Shown: positions 25,602 to 35,282, numbered from the stretch's first letter. The stretch is DNA of 64,000 bases from Streptomyces erythrochromogenes (GCF_036170895.1 NZ_CP108036.1:7661501-7725500), one strand, 5' to 3'. A program made the numbers and translations. The notes: generated by a model from the letters alone, not told the origin.

Positions 25602-26444
25602 TCAGCTGTCCGTGGAGAGGTCCTGGCCGAGGAGCTGTGCCGTGAGTTCCATGCACCGCATCCGGGCGGGGGAGAAGTCGTAGGGCATCTTGGCAACCGC
25701 CTCGAAGGCGCTCATCTGGGCGTCTTCCTCGCCCTTCAGGTCCGCGTCGTAGGTCTCGAAGAGCCTCTCCTCGGCCGCGTGCAGCCCGGCTGCCTCGATG
25801 GCCTGGTGCAGGGCTCTGTGGTGGGCACAGTGCTGCTCGGCGAGTGCTTCGACGCGCGGGTCATCGGGATCGACGCTGTCGTCGAGGGCGGTATCGGCCG
25901 CGTCGAGGCGGTCCGCCTCGGCACGCAGGTCGGAGTGCGCGGCCAGCACGATGAACACGCTGGCTTGGAGGGCGGCGCCCAGCGGCCCGAAGATTCGTTC
26001 CGTGACCAGCAGGGCTTCCAGATCGGAGGGGCGCAGCGCGCCGGGGGGCAGGTGGCTGATCCGGTCCGTCACCAGTTCGGAGAGCAGACCCATCGGGCTG
26101 CCCACGGTGCGCAGGCGCTGGACGGCCGCGCGCTGACGTTTGATGTCCGCCTCCCGGGCGGCCAGGGTTTCCTCCAGCCAGCAAAGGGTCTCCTCGACGT
26201 CCCGGCCTTCATCGAAGGCGGCCCGCATGTCGTCCAGGCTGATCCCGACTCCCGCCATCTTGCGGATCCACAGGAGGCGGATCATGTCGTCGTAGCCGTA
26301 GCGGCGGCGGCCGTCCCCACCGCGCTCGGGCTCCGGCAGCAGCCCGATCTCGTGGTAGTGGCGAATGGCGCGCGGGGTGGTCCCGGCGAAGGCGGCGGCA
26401 TCGCCGATCTTGACCTGCCGGGGAGGTGTGGCGGAGGGGTACAT
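25602..26444 (-). CDS. MerR-family transcriptional regulator
   Basis: A 280-aa regulator. The N-terminal MerR HTH (about residues 9-80) reads VKIGDAAAFAGTTPRAIRHY, then HEIGLLPEPERGGDGRRRYG and a second helix pair. A dimerisation coiled coil follows (LEETLAAREADIKRQRAAVQRL). The C-terminal about 150 residues are helical and acidic and do not match the simple metal-binding MerR loop, so it is a longer, probably small-molecule-responsive member. A 21-bp palindrome lies 41 bp upstream of its start. Confidence 0.9.
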   Translation of the reverse strand: MYPSATPPRQVKIGDAAAFAGTTPRAIRHYHEIGLLPEPERGGDGRRRYGYDDMIRLLWIRKMAGVGISLDDMRAAFDEGRDVEETLCWLEETLAAREADIKRQRAAVQRLRTVGSPMGLLSELVTDRISHLPPGALRPSDLEALLVTERIFGPLGAALQASVFIVLAAHSDLRAEADRLDAADTALDDSVDPDDPRVEALAEQHCAHHRALHQAIEAAGLHAAEERLFETYDADLKGEEDAQMSAFEAVAKMPYDFSPARMRCMELTAQLLGQDLSTDS

Positions 26445-26484
26445 CGCAGACGGAGCCTTTCGTGCTGTGGTGCCTCGACGACAC

Positions 26485-26505
26485 CACATGCCGTTACGGC
26501 ATGTG
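26485..26505. promoter_or_regulatory. 21-bp palindrome, candidate MerR operator
   Basis: CACATGCCG and CGGCATGTG form a perfect 9-bp inverted repeat separated by TTA. It lies 41-61 bp upstream of the MerR gene in the 312-bp divergent region shared with the aldo/keto reductase. MerR proteins bind such dyads inside promoters, so autoregulation is likely. Confidence 0.6.
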
Positions 26506-26756
26506 CAACCACCACACCGCCAGGCCCTGGCCACTGCAGGGACCGCTTCAACACGACGAAGCGGAACGGCGGCGACGGTGTGCAAGGCCAGTGCGCCCTC
26601 ACCCTGGCCGGGAGTCCCGAACGGGCCGCGGGCCTGCCGCCCGCGCGGCCCTCGGCGCAGCACGCTTCGCCGAGGAGTTCGCCCGCGGATCCGCCCGCCC
26701 GGCAAGACCGGCAGGACACGGCCTAGGGTGGCGTGGTGACGAACGAGGGTGTGGGC

Positions 26757-27698
26757 ATGAGCGACGACGACCGGGTGCTGTACGGGTGCATGGGCCTGGG
26801 CGGGAGCTGGGATCCGGAACCGTACGGGCCGGGCGACATCGATGCCGCCGAGGCGGCCGTCGAGGCCGCCCTCGACAGCGGGATCACCGTCTTCGACCAC
26901 GCCGACATCTACCGGCACGGCAAGTCCGAGGCCGTGTTCGGCGAGGTCCTCGCGCGGACGCCCGGCCTGCGCGACCGCATCACGCTCCAGACCAAGTGCG
27001 GGATCCGGCTCGGCGACGGGGACCGCCCGGGCATGTACGACCTGCGCGGGGAGACCGTCACGCGCCGGGTGGAGGAGAGCCTGACCCGGCTGCGGACCGA
27101 CGTGATCGACGTCCTGCTGCTGCACCGCCCCGATCCCCTGGCGGACGTGGACTCCATCGCCTCGGCGCTGACCTCCCTGCACCGGCAGGGCCTCGTACGG
27201 CACTTCGGCGTGTCCAACATGGGCGCCGCGCAGATCGCCCACCTCCAGGCCCGGCTGGACCAGCCGCTCGTGGCCAACCAGCTGGAGATGAGCCTGCACA
27301 GCCGCGACTGGGTGGAGGCAGGGGTGCTGCTCAACACCCCCGCCGCCACGGCCAACGGATTCCCCTTCGGCACCTTGGAACACTGCCGTGACCACGGCAT
27401 CCGCCTCCAGGCCTGGGGCGCGCTGGCCCAGGGCCGTTTCACCGGCCGCCAGCAGACGCCGGCCGAGCGGGCCACCGCCGAGCTGCTGGCCGAGCTGGCC
27501 CGGCGCAAGGGCACGACGCCCGAGACCGTCCTGCTGTGGTGGCTGATCCGGCACCCGTCGCGGATCGCACCGGTCATCGGCACCGCCCGCCCGGACCGGA
27601 TCCGCGCCTGCCGGGACGCGGCCCTGCGCGAACCCGACCTCACGCACGAGGAGTGGTACGAGCTCTGGGTCACGGCCCGCGGCGTGCCCCTGCCGTAA
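26757..27698 (+). CDS. Aldo/keto reductase (YdhF-like)
   Basis: A 313-aa NADP-dependent oxidoreductase. The catalytic tetrad positions are visible: Asp and Tyr in FDHADIYRHGKSE, Lys in LQTKCGIR, and His in LLLHRPDP. The YdhF-type spacing and the GVSNMGAAQIAHLQ segment fit the family. ATG 26757 is chosen with an upstream GAGGGTG; GTG codons at 26733/26736 are alternatives. It is divergent from the MerR gene and may be controlled by it. Confidence 0.9.
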   Translation: MSDDDRVLYGCMGLGGSWDPEPYGPGDIDAAEAAVEAALDSGITVFDHADIYRHGKSEAVFGEVLARTPGLRDRITLQTKCGIRLGDGDRPGMYDLRGETVTRRVEESLTRLRTDVIDVLLLHRPDPLADVDSIASALTSLHRQGLVRHFGVSNMGAAQIAHLQARLDQPLVANQLEMSLHSRDWVEAGVLLNTPAATANGFPFGTLEHCRDHGIRLQAWGALAQGRFTGRQQTPAERATAELLAELARRKGTTPETVLLWWLIRHPSRIAPVIGTARPDRIRACRDAALREPDLTHEEWYELWVTARGVPLP

Positions 27699-27802
27699 GC
27701 CGGAAACCGGCAAACCGGCGCCGCCGTAAGGGGGTTGGCCCCACCACGGCCCGACCGGCCTGCCGGATGGGGCCCCGGCGTGTGATCGACAAGGCTTGCG
27801 CC

Positions 27803-29314
27803 ATGACGACCCACCCGAAGAAGGCCCTGCTCCTCGCCCTCGCCGCGGCCACGGTGGCGGCGGGTCCCACGGCGACCGCCGCCCCGGCCGTCGCCCGGCC
27901 CGCCACCACCGCCGTCCCCAAGCTCGACTGGAAGCCCTGCGCCACACCCGGCGGACCGGCCGCCCAGGAGTGCGCGGTACTGCCCGTCCCGCTCGACTAC
28001 GGCGACCCCGACGGCCGGCAGATCCACGTCGCCGTCTCCCGCGTCCTCAGCGACCGCCCCGCGGCCCGCCGCGGCACGCTCGTCGTTATCCCCGGCGGCC
28101 CCGGCGGATCCGGCGTGCAGCGCCTGGCCCAGAAGGGCGCCGCCCTCCAGCGGGAGCTGGCCGGCGCCTACGACCTGGTCGCCTTCGACCCGCGCGGGGT
28201 GGGCGCCAGCACCACCGCGAGCTGCGGCCTCGCCCCCGGGGACCGGTACCTGACCACCCTGCGGTCCTGGCCGGGCCCCGACGGGGAGATCGCGGAGAAC
28301 ACCGCCCGCTCCCGCCGCATAGCCGAGGCCTGTGCCCGCCACGGGGGCACCGAACTGCGCAGTTTCACCACCGCCAACCAGGTCCGGGACCTCGACCGCC
28401 TCCGCGAGGCCCTCGGTGAACGCAAGCTCTCCGCCTGGGGGACCTCGTACGGGGCGTACGTGGCGGCCGAGTACGCGCAGAAGTACCCGCGGCGCACCGA
28501 CCGCTGGGTCCTCGACAGCACGGGCGACCCCGATCCGCAGCGGGTCGCCCGCGGCTGGCTGGCGAACATGTCGCGCGGCGCCGACGAGCGCTTCCCCGAC
28601 TTCGCGGCCTGGGCTGCGCACCCCGACCGGGACCGGGACGGCCTGCGCCTGGCAGCACGGCCCGAGGAGGTCGAACCGCTGGTCGTCGCGCTCGCGGCCC
28701 GACTCGACCGGGAACCGCGCCCGTCGACGACGCCCGGGGTGCCCCTGACCGGCAACGGGCTGCGCCAGGTCCTCCAGAACGCCCTCTACGCCGACGCCGC
28801 CTTCCCCGCGTTCGCCCGACTGGCCAAGGCCGCCCAGAACCCGGTGGGAACCCCCGCGCTCCCGCCCGAGCTCGCACAGCCCTTCCGTGACGAGGACGCC
28901 GCGGTCATGGTCGGCGTCATCTGCAACGACGTCGCCTGGCCGCACACCTCCCCGAACGGCTACCGGGCCGCGGTGCGGGAGGACCGCGCCCGCTACCCGC
29001 TCACGGCCGGCATGCCCGCCAACGTGCTGCCCTGCTCCTTCTGGAAGACCGCCCCCGAGGAGGCGCCCACCCGTATCACCGACGACGGGCCGTCCAACGT
29101 CCTCATGCTCCAGAGCCGCCGGGATCCGGCGACGCCGCTGGCCGGTGCCCTGAAGATGCGCGAGGCCCTCGGCGCCCGCGCCCGCATGGTGACCGTCGAG
29201 CAGGGCGGGCACGGGCTCTACCTCGGCAACGGCAACGCGTGCGGCGACCGGGCCGTCACCGAGTTCCTCACCATCGGCCGGCGGCCCGCCCGGGACACGC
29301 ACTGCGCGAACTGA
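27803..29314 (+). CDS. Secreted TAP-type alpha/beta hydrolase (tripeptidyl aminopeptidase-like)
   Basis: A 503-aa exported hydrolase. The N-terminus (THPKKALLLALAAATVAAG then PTATAAPAVA) is a Sec signal peptide. The catalytic Ser lies in WGTSYGAY (about residue 215), the Asp in SRRDPATP and the His in GGHGLY. The oxyanion strand IPGGPGGSG is typical of the TAP-like family of Streptomyces mycelial peptidases. Usual length for the family is about 500, so the gene is complete. It would trim N-terminal tripeptides outside the cell. Confidence 0.9.
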   Translation: MTTHPKKALLLALAAATVAAGPTATAAPAVARPATTAVPKLDWKPCATPGGPAAQECAVLPVPLDYGDPDGRQIHVAVSRVLSDRPAARRGTLVVIPGGPGGSGVQRLAQKGAALQRELAGAYDLVAFDPRGVGASTTASCGLAPGDRYLTTLRSWPGPDGEIAENTARSRRIAEACARHGGTELRSFTTANQVRDLDRLREALGERKLSAWGTSYGAYVAAEYAQKYPRRTDRWVLDSTGDPDPQRVARGWLANMSRGADERFPDFAAWAAHPDRDRDGLRLAARPEEVEPLVVALAARLDREPRPSTTPGVPLTGNGLRQVLQNALYADAAFPAFARLAKAAQNPVGTPALPPELAQPFRDEDAAVMVGVICNDVAWPHTSPNGYRAAVREDRARYPLTAGMPANVLPCSFWKTAPEEAPTRITDDGPSNVLMLQSRRDPATPLAGALKMREALGARARMVTVEQGGHGLYLGNGNACGDRAVTEFLTIGRRPARDTHCAN

Positions 29315-29396
29315 GCCCGCCGCCCGCGCGCGGGGGCACCCGGACGGCGCCACGATGGAGGGAGGACCCGAACCTCGCACAGCCGTGGAGATCGCC

Positions 29397-30194
29397 ATGA
29401 GCACGCACAAGGTGGGACCCGAAACCACCGTCCTCGCGGACTGTCTGGAGGTTCCGGGCATCGGATTCCTCCCGATCAACGCGTTCGTGCTGCACGCCGA
29501 ACAGCCGGTGGTCGTCGACACCGGCCTCGGCCTGCCCGACCGGGACTTCCTCGACACGCTCGGTTCGGTGATCGATCCCGCCGACGTGAAGTGGATCTGG
29601 CTGACCCACCCCGACCGCGACCACACCGGAGGGCTGTTCGCCCTGCTCGAAGCCGCTCCAGGGGCGCGCCTGGTGACGACGTTCCTCGGTGCCGGGATCA
29701 TGTCCACCGAGCGGCCGCTGCCCATGGACCGGGTGTACTTCCTCAACCCCGGCCAGACCCTGGACGTGGGCGACCGCACGCTCCACGCCTTCCGGCCGCC
29801 CTTGTTCGACAACCCGGCGACCGTGGGCTTCTACGACGACCGTTCGCGGACCTGTTTCAGCTCCGACTGCTTCGGCGGGCCCATGCCCACGGCGGACCTG
29901 GCGACGAGCACCGACGTCGCGCAGGTGCCGGCCGAGGAGCTGAGGGCGTCCCAGCGGCTGTGGGCGAGCGTGGACAGCCCCTGGGTGCAGATGGTGGACC
30001 CGGACCGGTTCCTGGCCACCGTGGACCCGCTGCGGGTGATGGACCCGCACACCGTCCTGTGCACGCACCTGCCACCCGCGGTGGGCCTCACCCCGCAGCT
30101 CATCGACACCATCGCCGCGGTACCGGGCCTCGACCCGTTCACGGGGCCGGACCAGGCCGCGCTGGAACAGATGCTCGCGACTTTCGAACCGTAG
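29397..30194 (+). CDS. Metallo-beta-lactamase fold protein
   Basis: A 265-aa MBL-fold protein. The metal motif is LTHPDRDHTGG, an HxDxDH variant in which the second His is replaced by Asp. A later FSSDCFGG supplies the bridging Asp, and CTHLPP a late His. This resembles the flavodiiron/ODP-type branch more than true beta-lactamases. ATG 29397 is used because GGAG lies 6 nt upstream; ATG 29355 would add 14 residues. No signal peptide is seen. The substrate is unknown. Confidence 0.85.
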   Translation: MSTHKVGPETTVLADCLEVPGIGFLPINAFVLHAEQPVVVDTGLGLPDRDFLDTLGSVIDPADVKWIWLTHPDRDHTGGLFALLEAAPGARLVTTFLGAGIMSTERPLPMDRVYFLNPGQTLDVGDRTLHAFRPPLFDNPATVGFYDDRSRTCFSSDCFGGPMPTADLATSTDVAQVPAEELRASQRLWASVDSPWVQMVDPDRFLATVDPLRVMDPHTVLCTHLPPAVGLTPQLIDTIAAVPGLDPFTGPDQAALEQMLATFEP

Positions 30195-30450
30195 CCCCTC
30201 TGCACCGCGGTCCCTCCCGGCCGTCATCACGGTGATGCCGGGCAACCCGTACGACGCCGTCCCCTCCGCCGGGGTGACGGTCGGCCCGGTGGGCCGCTGT
30301 TGGAAGGGCCGCGGACGCCTCCCCGTGGCCGTTCCGACGCGGCCATGTCACTCAATACCCATCCGTACTTGTGGGTACTGCGGCCGAATGGCGCCGGATT
30401 TGATAGTTCTGGACAGGTCCGGTGTTGGAAACCTGCGGGAAGGACTGGGC

Positions 30451-30624
30451 ATGTTCGATCTACTACGCCCGGAAACCGTCATGTGCCCCTTCTGCAAGGC
30501 CACCGCCGCCGACGGGGTGGTGCGCACGCTGCGGACGGGGGCGGGCTCCCTCTCGGTGACCTGGCACGCCCTGAACTGCCCGCACTACGCGGCCGACCGG
30601 ATCCTCGCCGACAAGGAGGGCTGA
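30451..30624 (+). CDS. Small CxxC protein
   Basis: A 57-aa protein beginning MFDLLRPETVMCPFCKAT, with a further Cys in HALNCPHYAAD. The CPFC pair plus later His and Cys could bind zinc or be redox-active. ATG 30451 follows GGGAAGGACTGGGC, a good ribosome binding site. The 256 bp upstream include an AT-richer promoter-like stretch near 30395-30415. No family is recognised. Confidence 0.6.
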   Translation: MFDLLRPETVMCPFCKATAADGVVRTLRTGAGSLSVTWHALNCPHYAADRILADKEG

Positions 30625-30644
30625 GGGCCCGCATCCGGGCCGCG

Positions 30645-31949
30645 TCACACGGCCGTGCCGGCCTGCGCACCGCTCGGCTCGGCCTCCCGCGCGGCCCGGC
30701 GGCGCAGCGCGTCCTCGTCGGTGTCCGCGTCGTACGAGATCAGCTTCGGCAGCAGCGCGGCCAGCACCGCCACCGAGGCCACACAGGCCAGACCACCGCT
30801 CCAGAAGGCCGGCCGGGTCCCGGTCCAGCCGGCCATGGTGCCCGCACGGACCTGGCCGAGCTGCGGGCCCACGCTGTACGAGAGCACCTCGATGCCCGCG
30901 AGCCGGCCGCGCAGCTCCTCGGGGATCGTCTGGTTCCAGATCGTGGCGCGGGCCAGCCCGCTCAGCATGTCGCCGGCGCCCGCCACGGCGAGGCAGAACA
31001 GCACCAGCCAGATGCCGGGCACCACGCCGCCCGCCGCGATCGCCAGACCCCACACCGTGGCACCGAACACCACCAGCAGCCCGTGCCGGCGCACCCGGGA
31101 CACCCAGCCGCTGGTCAGCCCCAGCACCAGCGAGCCCACCGCCCCCGCCGCGTACATCAGACCCAGTGCCCACACCGCGTCCAGCTCGTCCGCGAGGAAC
31201 GGAAAGATCGTGTTCGGGAAGGCGAAGAACATCGCCGCGAGGTCCACGGCGTACGTCCCCAGCAGCACCGGCCTGCTCCACGCGTAGCGGGCACCTTCGG
31301 CGATGCCGTGCAGCGACGGACGCTCGGCGCCCTCGACGGGCGGAGCCGGACTGAGCCGCGCGCACAGCAGAACGGACCCGAGGAAGCCCACCACGGTGAC
31401 GGCATAGGCCGAGGCGTGACCGGCGTAGGCGACGACCAGGCCGGCCAGCGCCGGGCCGACGATCGCGCCGAACTGGTAGCGCAGCCCGTTGAGCGCGGCC
31501 GCGGCGGTCAGCTGGTCGTGCGGCACGATCCGCGCCATCAGCGAGTCCAGAGCCGGGCGCTGCAGCCCGGCCAGCGCCGACACGCCCGCCGCGACCACGT
31601 ACAGCGGCCACAGCAGCGGATCCGGCAGCAGCGCGTTCACCAGCAGCACCAGGGCCAGCACCCCGAGCGCCGCCTCGGTCAGCAGGATCATCCGCCGCCG
31701 GTCGACCGCGTCCGCGAGCGCGCCCCCGTACAGCCCGAAGACCACCAGCGGTACCAGCTCCACCGCGCCCATCGCGCCGACGGCCAGCGGCGAGTCCGTC
31801 AGGTGCTTGATCTGCAGCGGCAGCGCGATCATCGCCATGAAGGAGCCGAAGTACGTCACCGTCCCCTGGTAGAACAGGAGCCGGAAGTCTCGGCTGGAAC
31901 GCCACGGGGCCAGATCGGGCAGTACGGCTGCCCATCGGGAAGTGCTCAC
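30645..31949 (-). CDS. MFS transporter (EntS-like)
   Basis: A 434-aa MFS exporter with about 12 membrane segments. The N-terminus DFRLLFYQGTVTYFGSFMAM, the loop GGALADAVDRRRM between TM2 and TM3, and ARATIWNQTIPEELRGRLAG between TM10 and TM11 are typical of the enterobactin exporter-type MFS group. GTG 31949 is chosen from family length; no clear ribosome binding site is seen. It is convergent with the small CxxC gene and divergent from the AI-2E family gene. The substrate is unknown. Confidence 0.87.
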   Translation of the reverse strand: MSTSRWAAVLPDLAPWRSSRDFRLLFYQGTVTYFGSFMAMIALPLQIKHLTDSPLAVGAMGAVELVPLVVFGLYGGALADAVDRRRMILLTEAALGVLALVLLVNALLPDPLLWPLYVVAAGVSALAGLQRPALDSLMARIVPHDQLTAAAALNGLRYQFGAIVGPALAGLVVAYAGHASAYAVTVVGFLGSVLLCARLSPAPPVEGAERPSLHGIAEGARYAWSRPVLLGTYAVDLAAMFFAFPNTIFPFLADELDAVWALGLMYAAGAVGSLVLGLTSGWVSRVRRHGLLVVFGATVWGLAIAAGGVVPGIWLVLFCLAVAGAGDMLSGLARATIWNQTIPEELRGRLAGIEVLSYSVGPQLGQVRAGTMAGWTGTRPAFWSGGLACVASVAVLAALLPKLISYDADTDEDALRRRAAREAEPSGAQAGTAV

Positions 31950-32134
31950 GGGAGGCCATCGTGCGCGGCTGCCCCCGACCCCGGCAAAGGGTTTTTCCGG
32001 ACTCGTACCGGACACCCTCCGCCGGACCCTTCCGCCTGCACTTCCGCCTGCGCCTCCACCGGCCGCCCGCCCCGGACGGGCGAATCCGGGGCGCGGTGCG
32101 TGGCATCGCGGGCCCGCCGTGGCACCCATGGACC

Positions 32135-33220
32135 ATGCCGCCGGTGTCACCGTTCCTGCGTACGGCCGCGTCGTACGCCTGGCGCCTGCTGGTCGTCGGC
32201 GCCGCCGTCTACGCGGTCTTCGCCCTGCTCGGCCGCTTCCACGAGATCGCGGTCGCGGTCTTCCTCGGCCTCGTCGTCACCGCGCTGCTGTGGGTGCCCA
32301 CGCGGCACCTGGCCCGGGCCGTGCCCCGGACGATCGCCGTCGCCCTGGGCCTCATGGGCAGCGCGCTGATCCTGCTGGGCGTGCTGACCCTGGTCGGCGA
32401 GGCGGTGGCGGGGGAGAGCACGACCCTGGCCAGGGAGTTCCGCGAGGGACTGGCCAGCATCGAGGCGTGGCTGGAGAAGCCCCCCTTCCGGCTGAACCCG
32501 GAGGCGCTCTCCGACGTCCAGTCCCGGATCGGCGAGTACCTCTCCAGCCACCGCTCCACGGTGCTCAGCCAGGCGGTCAGCGGAGCCGGGCGGCTCGTCC
32601 ACGTCCTGACCGTCCTCGCCCTGGCGGTCTTCTGCTCGTTCTTCTTCCTCCACGGCGGCGACCGGCAGTGGGCGTGGTTCTGCGACCAGCTGCCCGAGAC
32701 GGCGCGGGAGCGCGTGACGATCGCAGGGCGCGCGGGCTGGCGCACCTTCACCGGATACACCCACGGGATCGTCGTGGTCGCGGCGACGAACGCGGTCCTC
32801 GTCGGGCTGGCGCTCTACCTCCTCGGGGTCCCGCTGGCCGTCCCGCTGGCGCTGCTGGAGTTCTTCGCGGCCTTCATCCCCCTCATCGGGTCACCGGTCG
32901 CGCTGGCGGTCGCCGCGGTCGTGGCCCTCGCCGCGAAGGGCCCGCTCGTCGCGGGGATCGTCGTCGCGCTGATCGTGATCATCGGCCAGATCGAGGGCCA
33001 CCTGCTGCATCCGCTGGTGATGAGCCGGGCCGTCCGCCTCCACCCGTTGGTCGTCGCGATCTCGGTGGTCGCGGGCGCGATCGCCGCCGGCGTGGTCGGC
33101 GCCGTGGTCGCGGTCCCGCTGGTCTCCGTCGTCTGGTCGGTCCACTCGGCCCTGCGCGAAGCCCGGCGCGAGGACCGGCGCGAGGCCCTGCGCGAGGACC
33201 GGCGCCCGTCCGACGAGTGA
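32135..33220 (+). CDS. AI-2E family (PerM-type) membrane protein
   Basis: A 361-aa polytopic protein with about seven membrane segments. The family hallmarks are the ILLGVLTLVGEAVAGE amphipathic region, LLEFFAAFIPLIGSPVAL and IIGQIEGHLLHPLVMSRAV. The family includes transporters and Na+/H+ antiporter-like proteins; autoinducer export is demonstrated for only some. The C-terminus is a charged tail with a duplicated RREDRREALREDRR pattern. ATG 32135 starts just before the first membrane segment. Confidence 0.88.
   Translation: MPPVSPFLRTAASYAWRLLVVGAAVYAVFALLGRFHEIAVAVFLGLVVTALLWVPTRHLARAVPRTIAVALGLMGSALILLGVLTLVGEAVAGESTTLAREFREGLASIEAWLEKPPFRLNPEALSDVQSRIGEYLSSHRSTVLSQAVSGAGRLVHVLTVLALAVFCSFFFLHGGDRQWAWFCDQLPETARERVTIAGRAGWRTFTGYTHGIVVVAATNAVLVGLALYLLGVPLAVPLALLEFFAAFIPLIGSPVALAVAAVVALAAKGPLVAGIVVALIVIIGQIEGHLLHPLVMSRAVRLHPLVVAISVVAGAIAAGVVGAVVAVPLVSVVWSVHSALREARREDRREALREDRRPSDE
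33166..33206 (+). repeat. Short direct repeat encoding Arg/Glu/Asp tail
   Basis: GCGCGAGGACCGGCGC occurs twice 24 bp apart in the 3' end of the AI-2E family gene and encodes a repeated REDRR unit. It may vary in copy number between strains. Confidence 0.5.
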
Positions 33221-33251
33221 CCCCGCCGGTCGCTTCCTGCACAATCGCCTG

Positions 33252-35279
33252 ATGAGCGATGAAGACCCCTACCTGTGGCTGGAAGACGTATCCGGTGAGG
33301 ACGCCCTCGCCTGGGTCCGGGAGCGCAACGCCGAGACCGTGGACGCGCTGACCGGCGACCCCGGCTTCAAGGTGCTCGAGCAGGAGATGCGCGAGGTGCT
33401 GGACGACGACGGCCGGATCCCCTACGTCGTCCGCCGCGGCCACCACCTCTACAACTTCTGGCAGGACGCCGACCACGTACGGGGCCTGTGGCGGCGCACC
33501 ACGCTGGAGGAGTACCGCACGGACCGCCCGGCCTGGGAGGTGCTCCTGGACCTGGACGCGCTGGCCGAGGCCGAAGGGGAGAAGTGGGCGTGGGCCGGCA
33601 GCAGGGTCCTGGCCCCCGAGCACCGCCGCGCCCTGGTCCTGCTCTCCCGGGACGGCGCCGACGCCTGCGTCGTGCGCGAGTTCGACCTGGAGACCCTGGA
33701 GTTCGTCACGGACGGGTTCACGGTCGCCGAGGCCAAGACCCGGATCGGGTGGATCGACCACGACCGGGTCTGGATCGGCACCGACTTCGGTGCCGGCTCG
33801 ATGTCCACGTCCGGCTACCCGCTCCAGGTGCGCCGCTGGCACCGCGGCACCCCCCTCGAAGCCGCCGAGCTCGTCTACGAGGGCCGCCCCGGCGACCTGT
33901 CCGCCTCCGGCTGGCACGACGACACCCCCGGCTTCGAGCGGGACTTCGTCCACCGGCAGATCGACTTCTGGAACCAGGAGCTGTTCCTCCTGCCCGAGGA
34001 CGCCTCCGCCGAGCCCGTGAAGATCGACGTACCGGACGACGCGAGCGCCTCCGTCCACCGGGAGTGGCTGACCGTCACCACCAAGACGCCGTGGCTCGGC
34101 CACCCCGCGGGCAGCCTGCTCGCCTTCGACTTCGCGGCGTTCCTGGCGGGAGCGCGGCAGGCCGAGGTGCTGTTCACCCCGGACGAGCGCACCGCGCTCG
34201 GCGGATACAGCTGGACCCGCAACCACCTCATCCTCGGCACCCGGGCCGACGTCTCCTCCAGCCTGGAGCTGCTCACCCCCGGCCCCGACGGCTGGCACCG
34301 CGCACCGCTGCCCGGCCTGCCGCCGCTGTCCACCGCCTCCGTCACCTGCACCGACCCGGACGTGGGCGACGAGTACTTCCACCTCGTCACCGGCTTCCTC
34401 CAGCCCTCCACCCTCTACCGGGGCACGGCGGGCGGCGAGGACGACAGCGAGCCCGTCAAGCAGAGCCCGGCGCTGTTCGATACCGCGGGTCTCACCGTGA
34501 GCCAGTTCTTCGCGACCTCCGCGGACGGCACCCGGGTCCCGTACTTCGTCGTCGGACCCGGGGAGCGGTCCGGCCCCGGCCCCACCCTGCTCTACGGGTA
34601 CGGCGGCTTCGAGATCTCCATGGTCCCGTCGTACAGCGCGGTCACCGGCCGCGCCTGGCTCGCGCGCGGCGGCACCTACGTCGTCGCCGGCATCCGGGGC
34701 GGGCACGAGTACGGGCCCGCCTGGCACCGGGCGGCGCTCGGCGCGAACCGGGTCCGGGCGTACGAGGACTTCGCCGCCGTCGCCCGGGACCTCGTCGCCC
34801 GGGACATCACCACCCATGCCCAGCTGGGCATCGAGGGCGGCAGCAACGGCGGCCTCCTCATGGGTGCGATGCTCACCCGCGAACCGGAACTGTTCGGCGC
34901 GGTCGTCGCGCACGTGCCGCTGCTGGACATGCTCCGCTTCCACAAGCTGCTCGCCGGCGCCAGCTGGATCGCCGAGTACGGCGACCCCGACGACCCCGCG
35001 GACCGGCCCCACCTGCAGGACATCTCCCCGTACCACCGGATTCGGGCGGACGGGCCCGCGTACCCGCCGCTGCTCCTGCTCACCTCGACCCGCGACGACC
35101 GCGTCCACCCGGGGCACGCCCGCAAGATGGCCGCCCGGCTGCGCGAGGCCGGCCATCCCGTGTTCTTCCACGAGCACATCGGCGGCGGGCACGCGGGCGC
35201 GACCGACCACCGGCAGACGGCCTTCAACGAGGCCCTCGTCCACACCTTCCTGTGGGAGCGCCTGACCCCGCCGAAGTGA
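33252..35279 (+). CDS. Prolyl oligopeptidase family serine peptidase (S9)
   Basis: A 675-aa cytosolic peptidase. Residues about 1-400 are the seven-bladed propeller (start DPYLWLEDVSGEDALAWVRE). Residues about 430-675 are the alpha/beta hydrolase domain. The catalytic Ser is in EGGSNGGLLMG (about 531), the Asp in TSTRDDRVHP and the His in GGGHAGAT. It cleaves after Pro (or basic residues in the oligopeptidase B branch) in short peptides. There is no signal peptide. It is 31 bp after the AI-2E gene, so the two are possibly co-transcribed. Confidence 0.93.
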   Translation: MSDEDPYLWLEDVSGEDALAWVRERNAETVDALTGDPGFKVLEQEMREVLDDDGRIPYVVRRGHHLYNFWQDADHVRGLWRRTTLEEYRTDRPAWEVLLDLDALAEAEGEKWAWAGSRVLAPEHRRALVLLSRDGADACVVREFDLETLEFVTDGFTVAEAKTRIGWIDHDRVWIGTDFGAGSMSTSGYPLQVRRWHRGTPLEAAELVYEGRPGDLSASGWHDDTPGFERDFVHRQIDFWNQELFLLPEDASAEPVKIDVPDDASASVHREWLTVTTKTPWLGHPAGSLLAFDFAAFLAGARQAEVLFTPDERTALGGYSWTRNHLILGTRADVSSSLELLTPGPDGWHRAPLPGLPPLSTASVTCTDPDVGDEYFHLVTGFLQPSTLYRGTAGGEDDSEPVKQSPALFDTAGLTVSQFFATSADGTRVPYFVVGPGERSGPGPTLLYGYGGFEISMVPSYSAVTGRAWLARGGTYVVAGIRGGHEYGPAWHRAALGANRVRAYEDFAAVARDLVARDITTHAQLGIEGGSNGGLLMGAMLTREPELFGAVVAHVPLLDMLRFHKLLAGASWIAEYGDPDDPADRPHLQDISPYHRIRADGPAYPPLLLLTSTRDDRVHPGHARKMAARLREAGHPVFFHEHIGGGHAGATDHRQTAFNEALVHTFLWERLTPPK

Positions 35280-35282
35280 GCA

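Noticed and set aside
27737..27774. GGCCCCA/TGGGGCC inverted repeat as terminator after the aldo/keto reductase
   Set aside because: The stem is short with a long loop, and similar repeats occur by chance at this GC content.
26909..29812. 967-codon minus-strand open frame
   Set aside because: It spans parts of three + strand genes with clear catalytic motifs and is itself a shadow.
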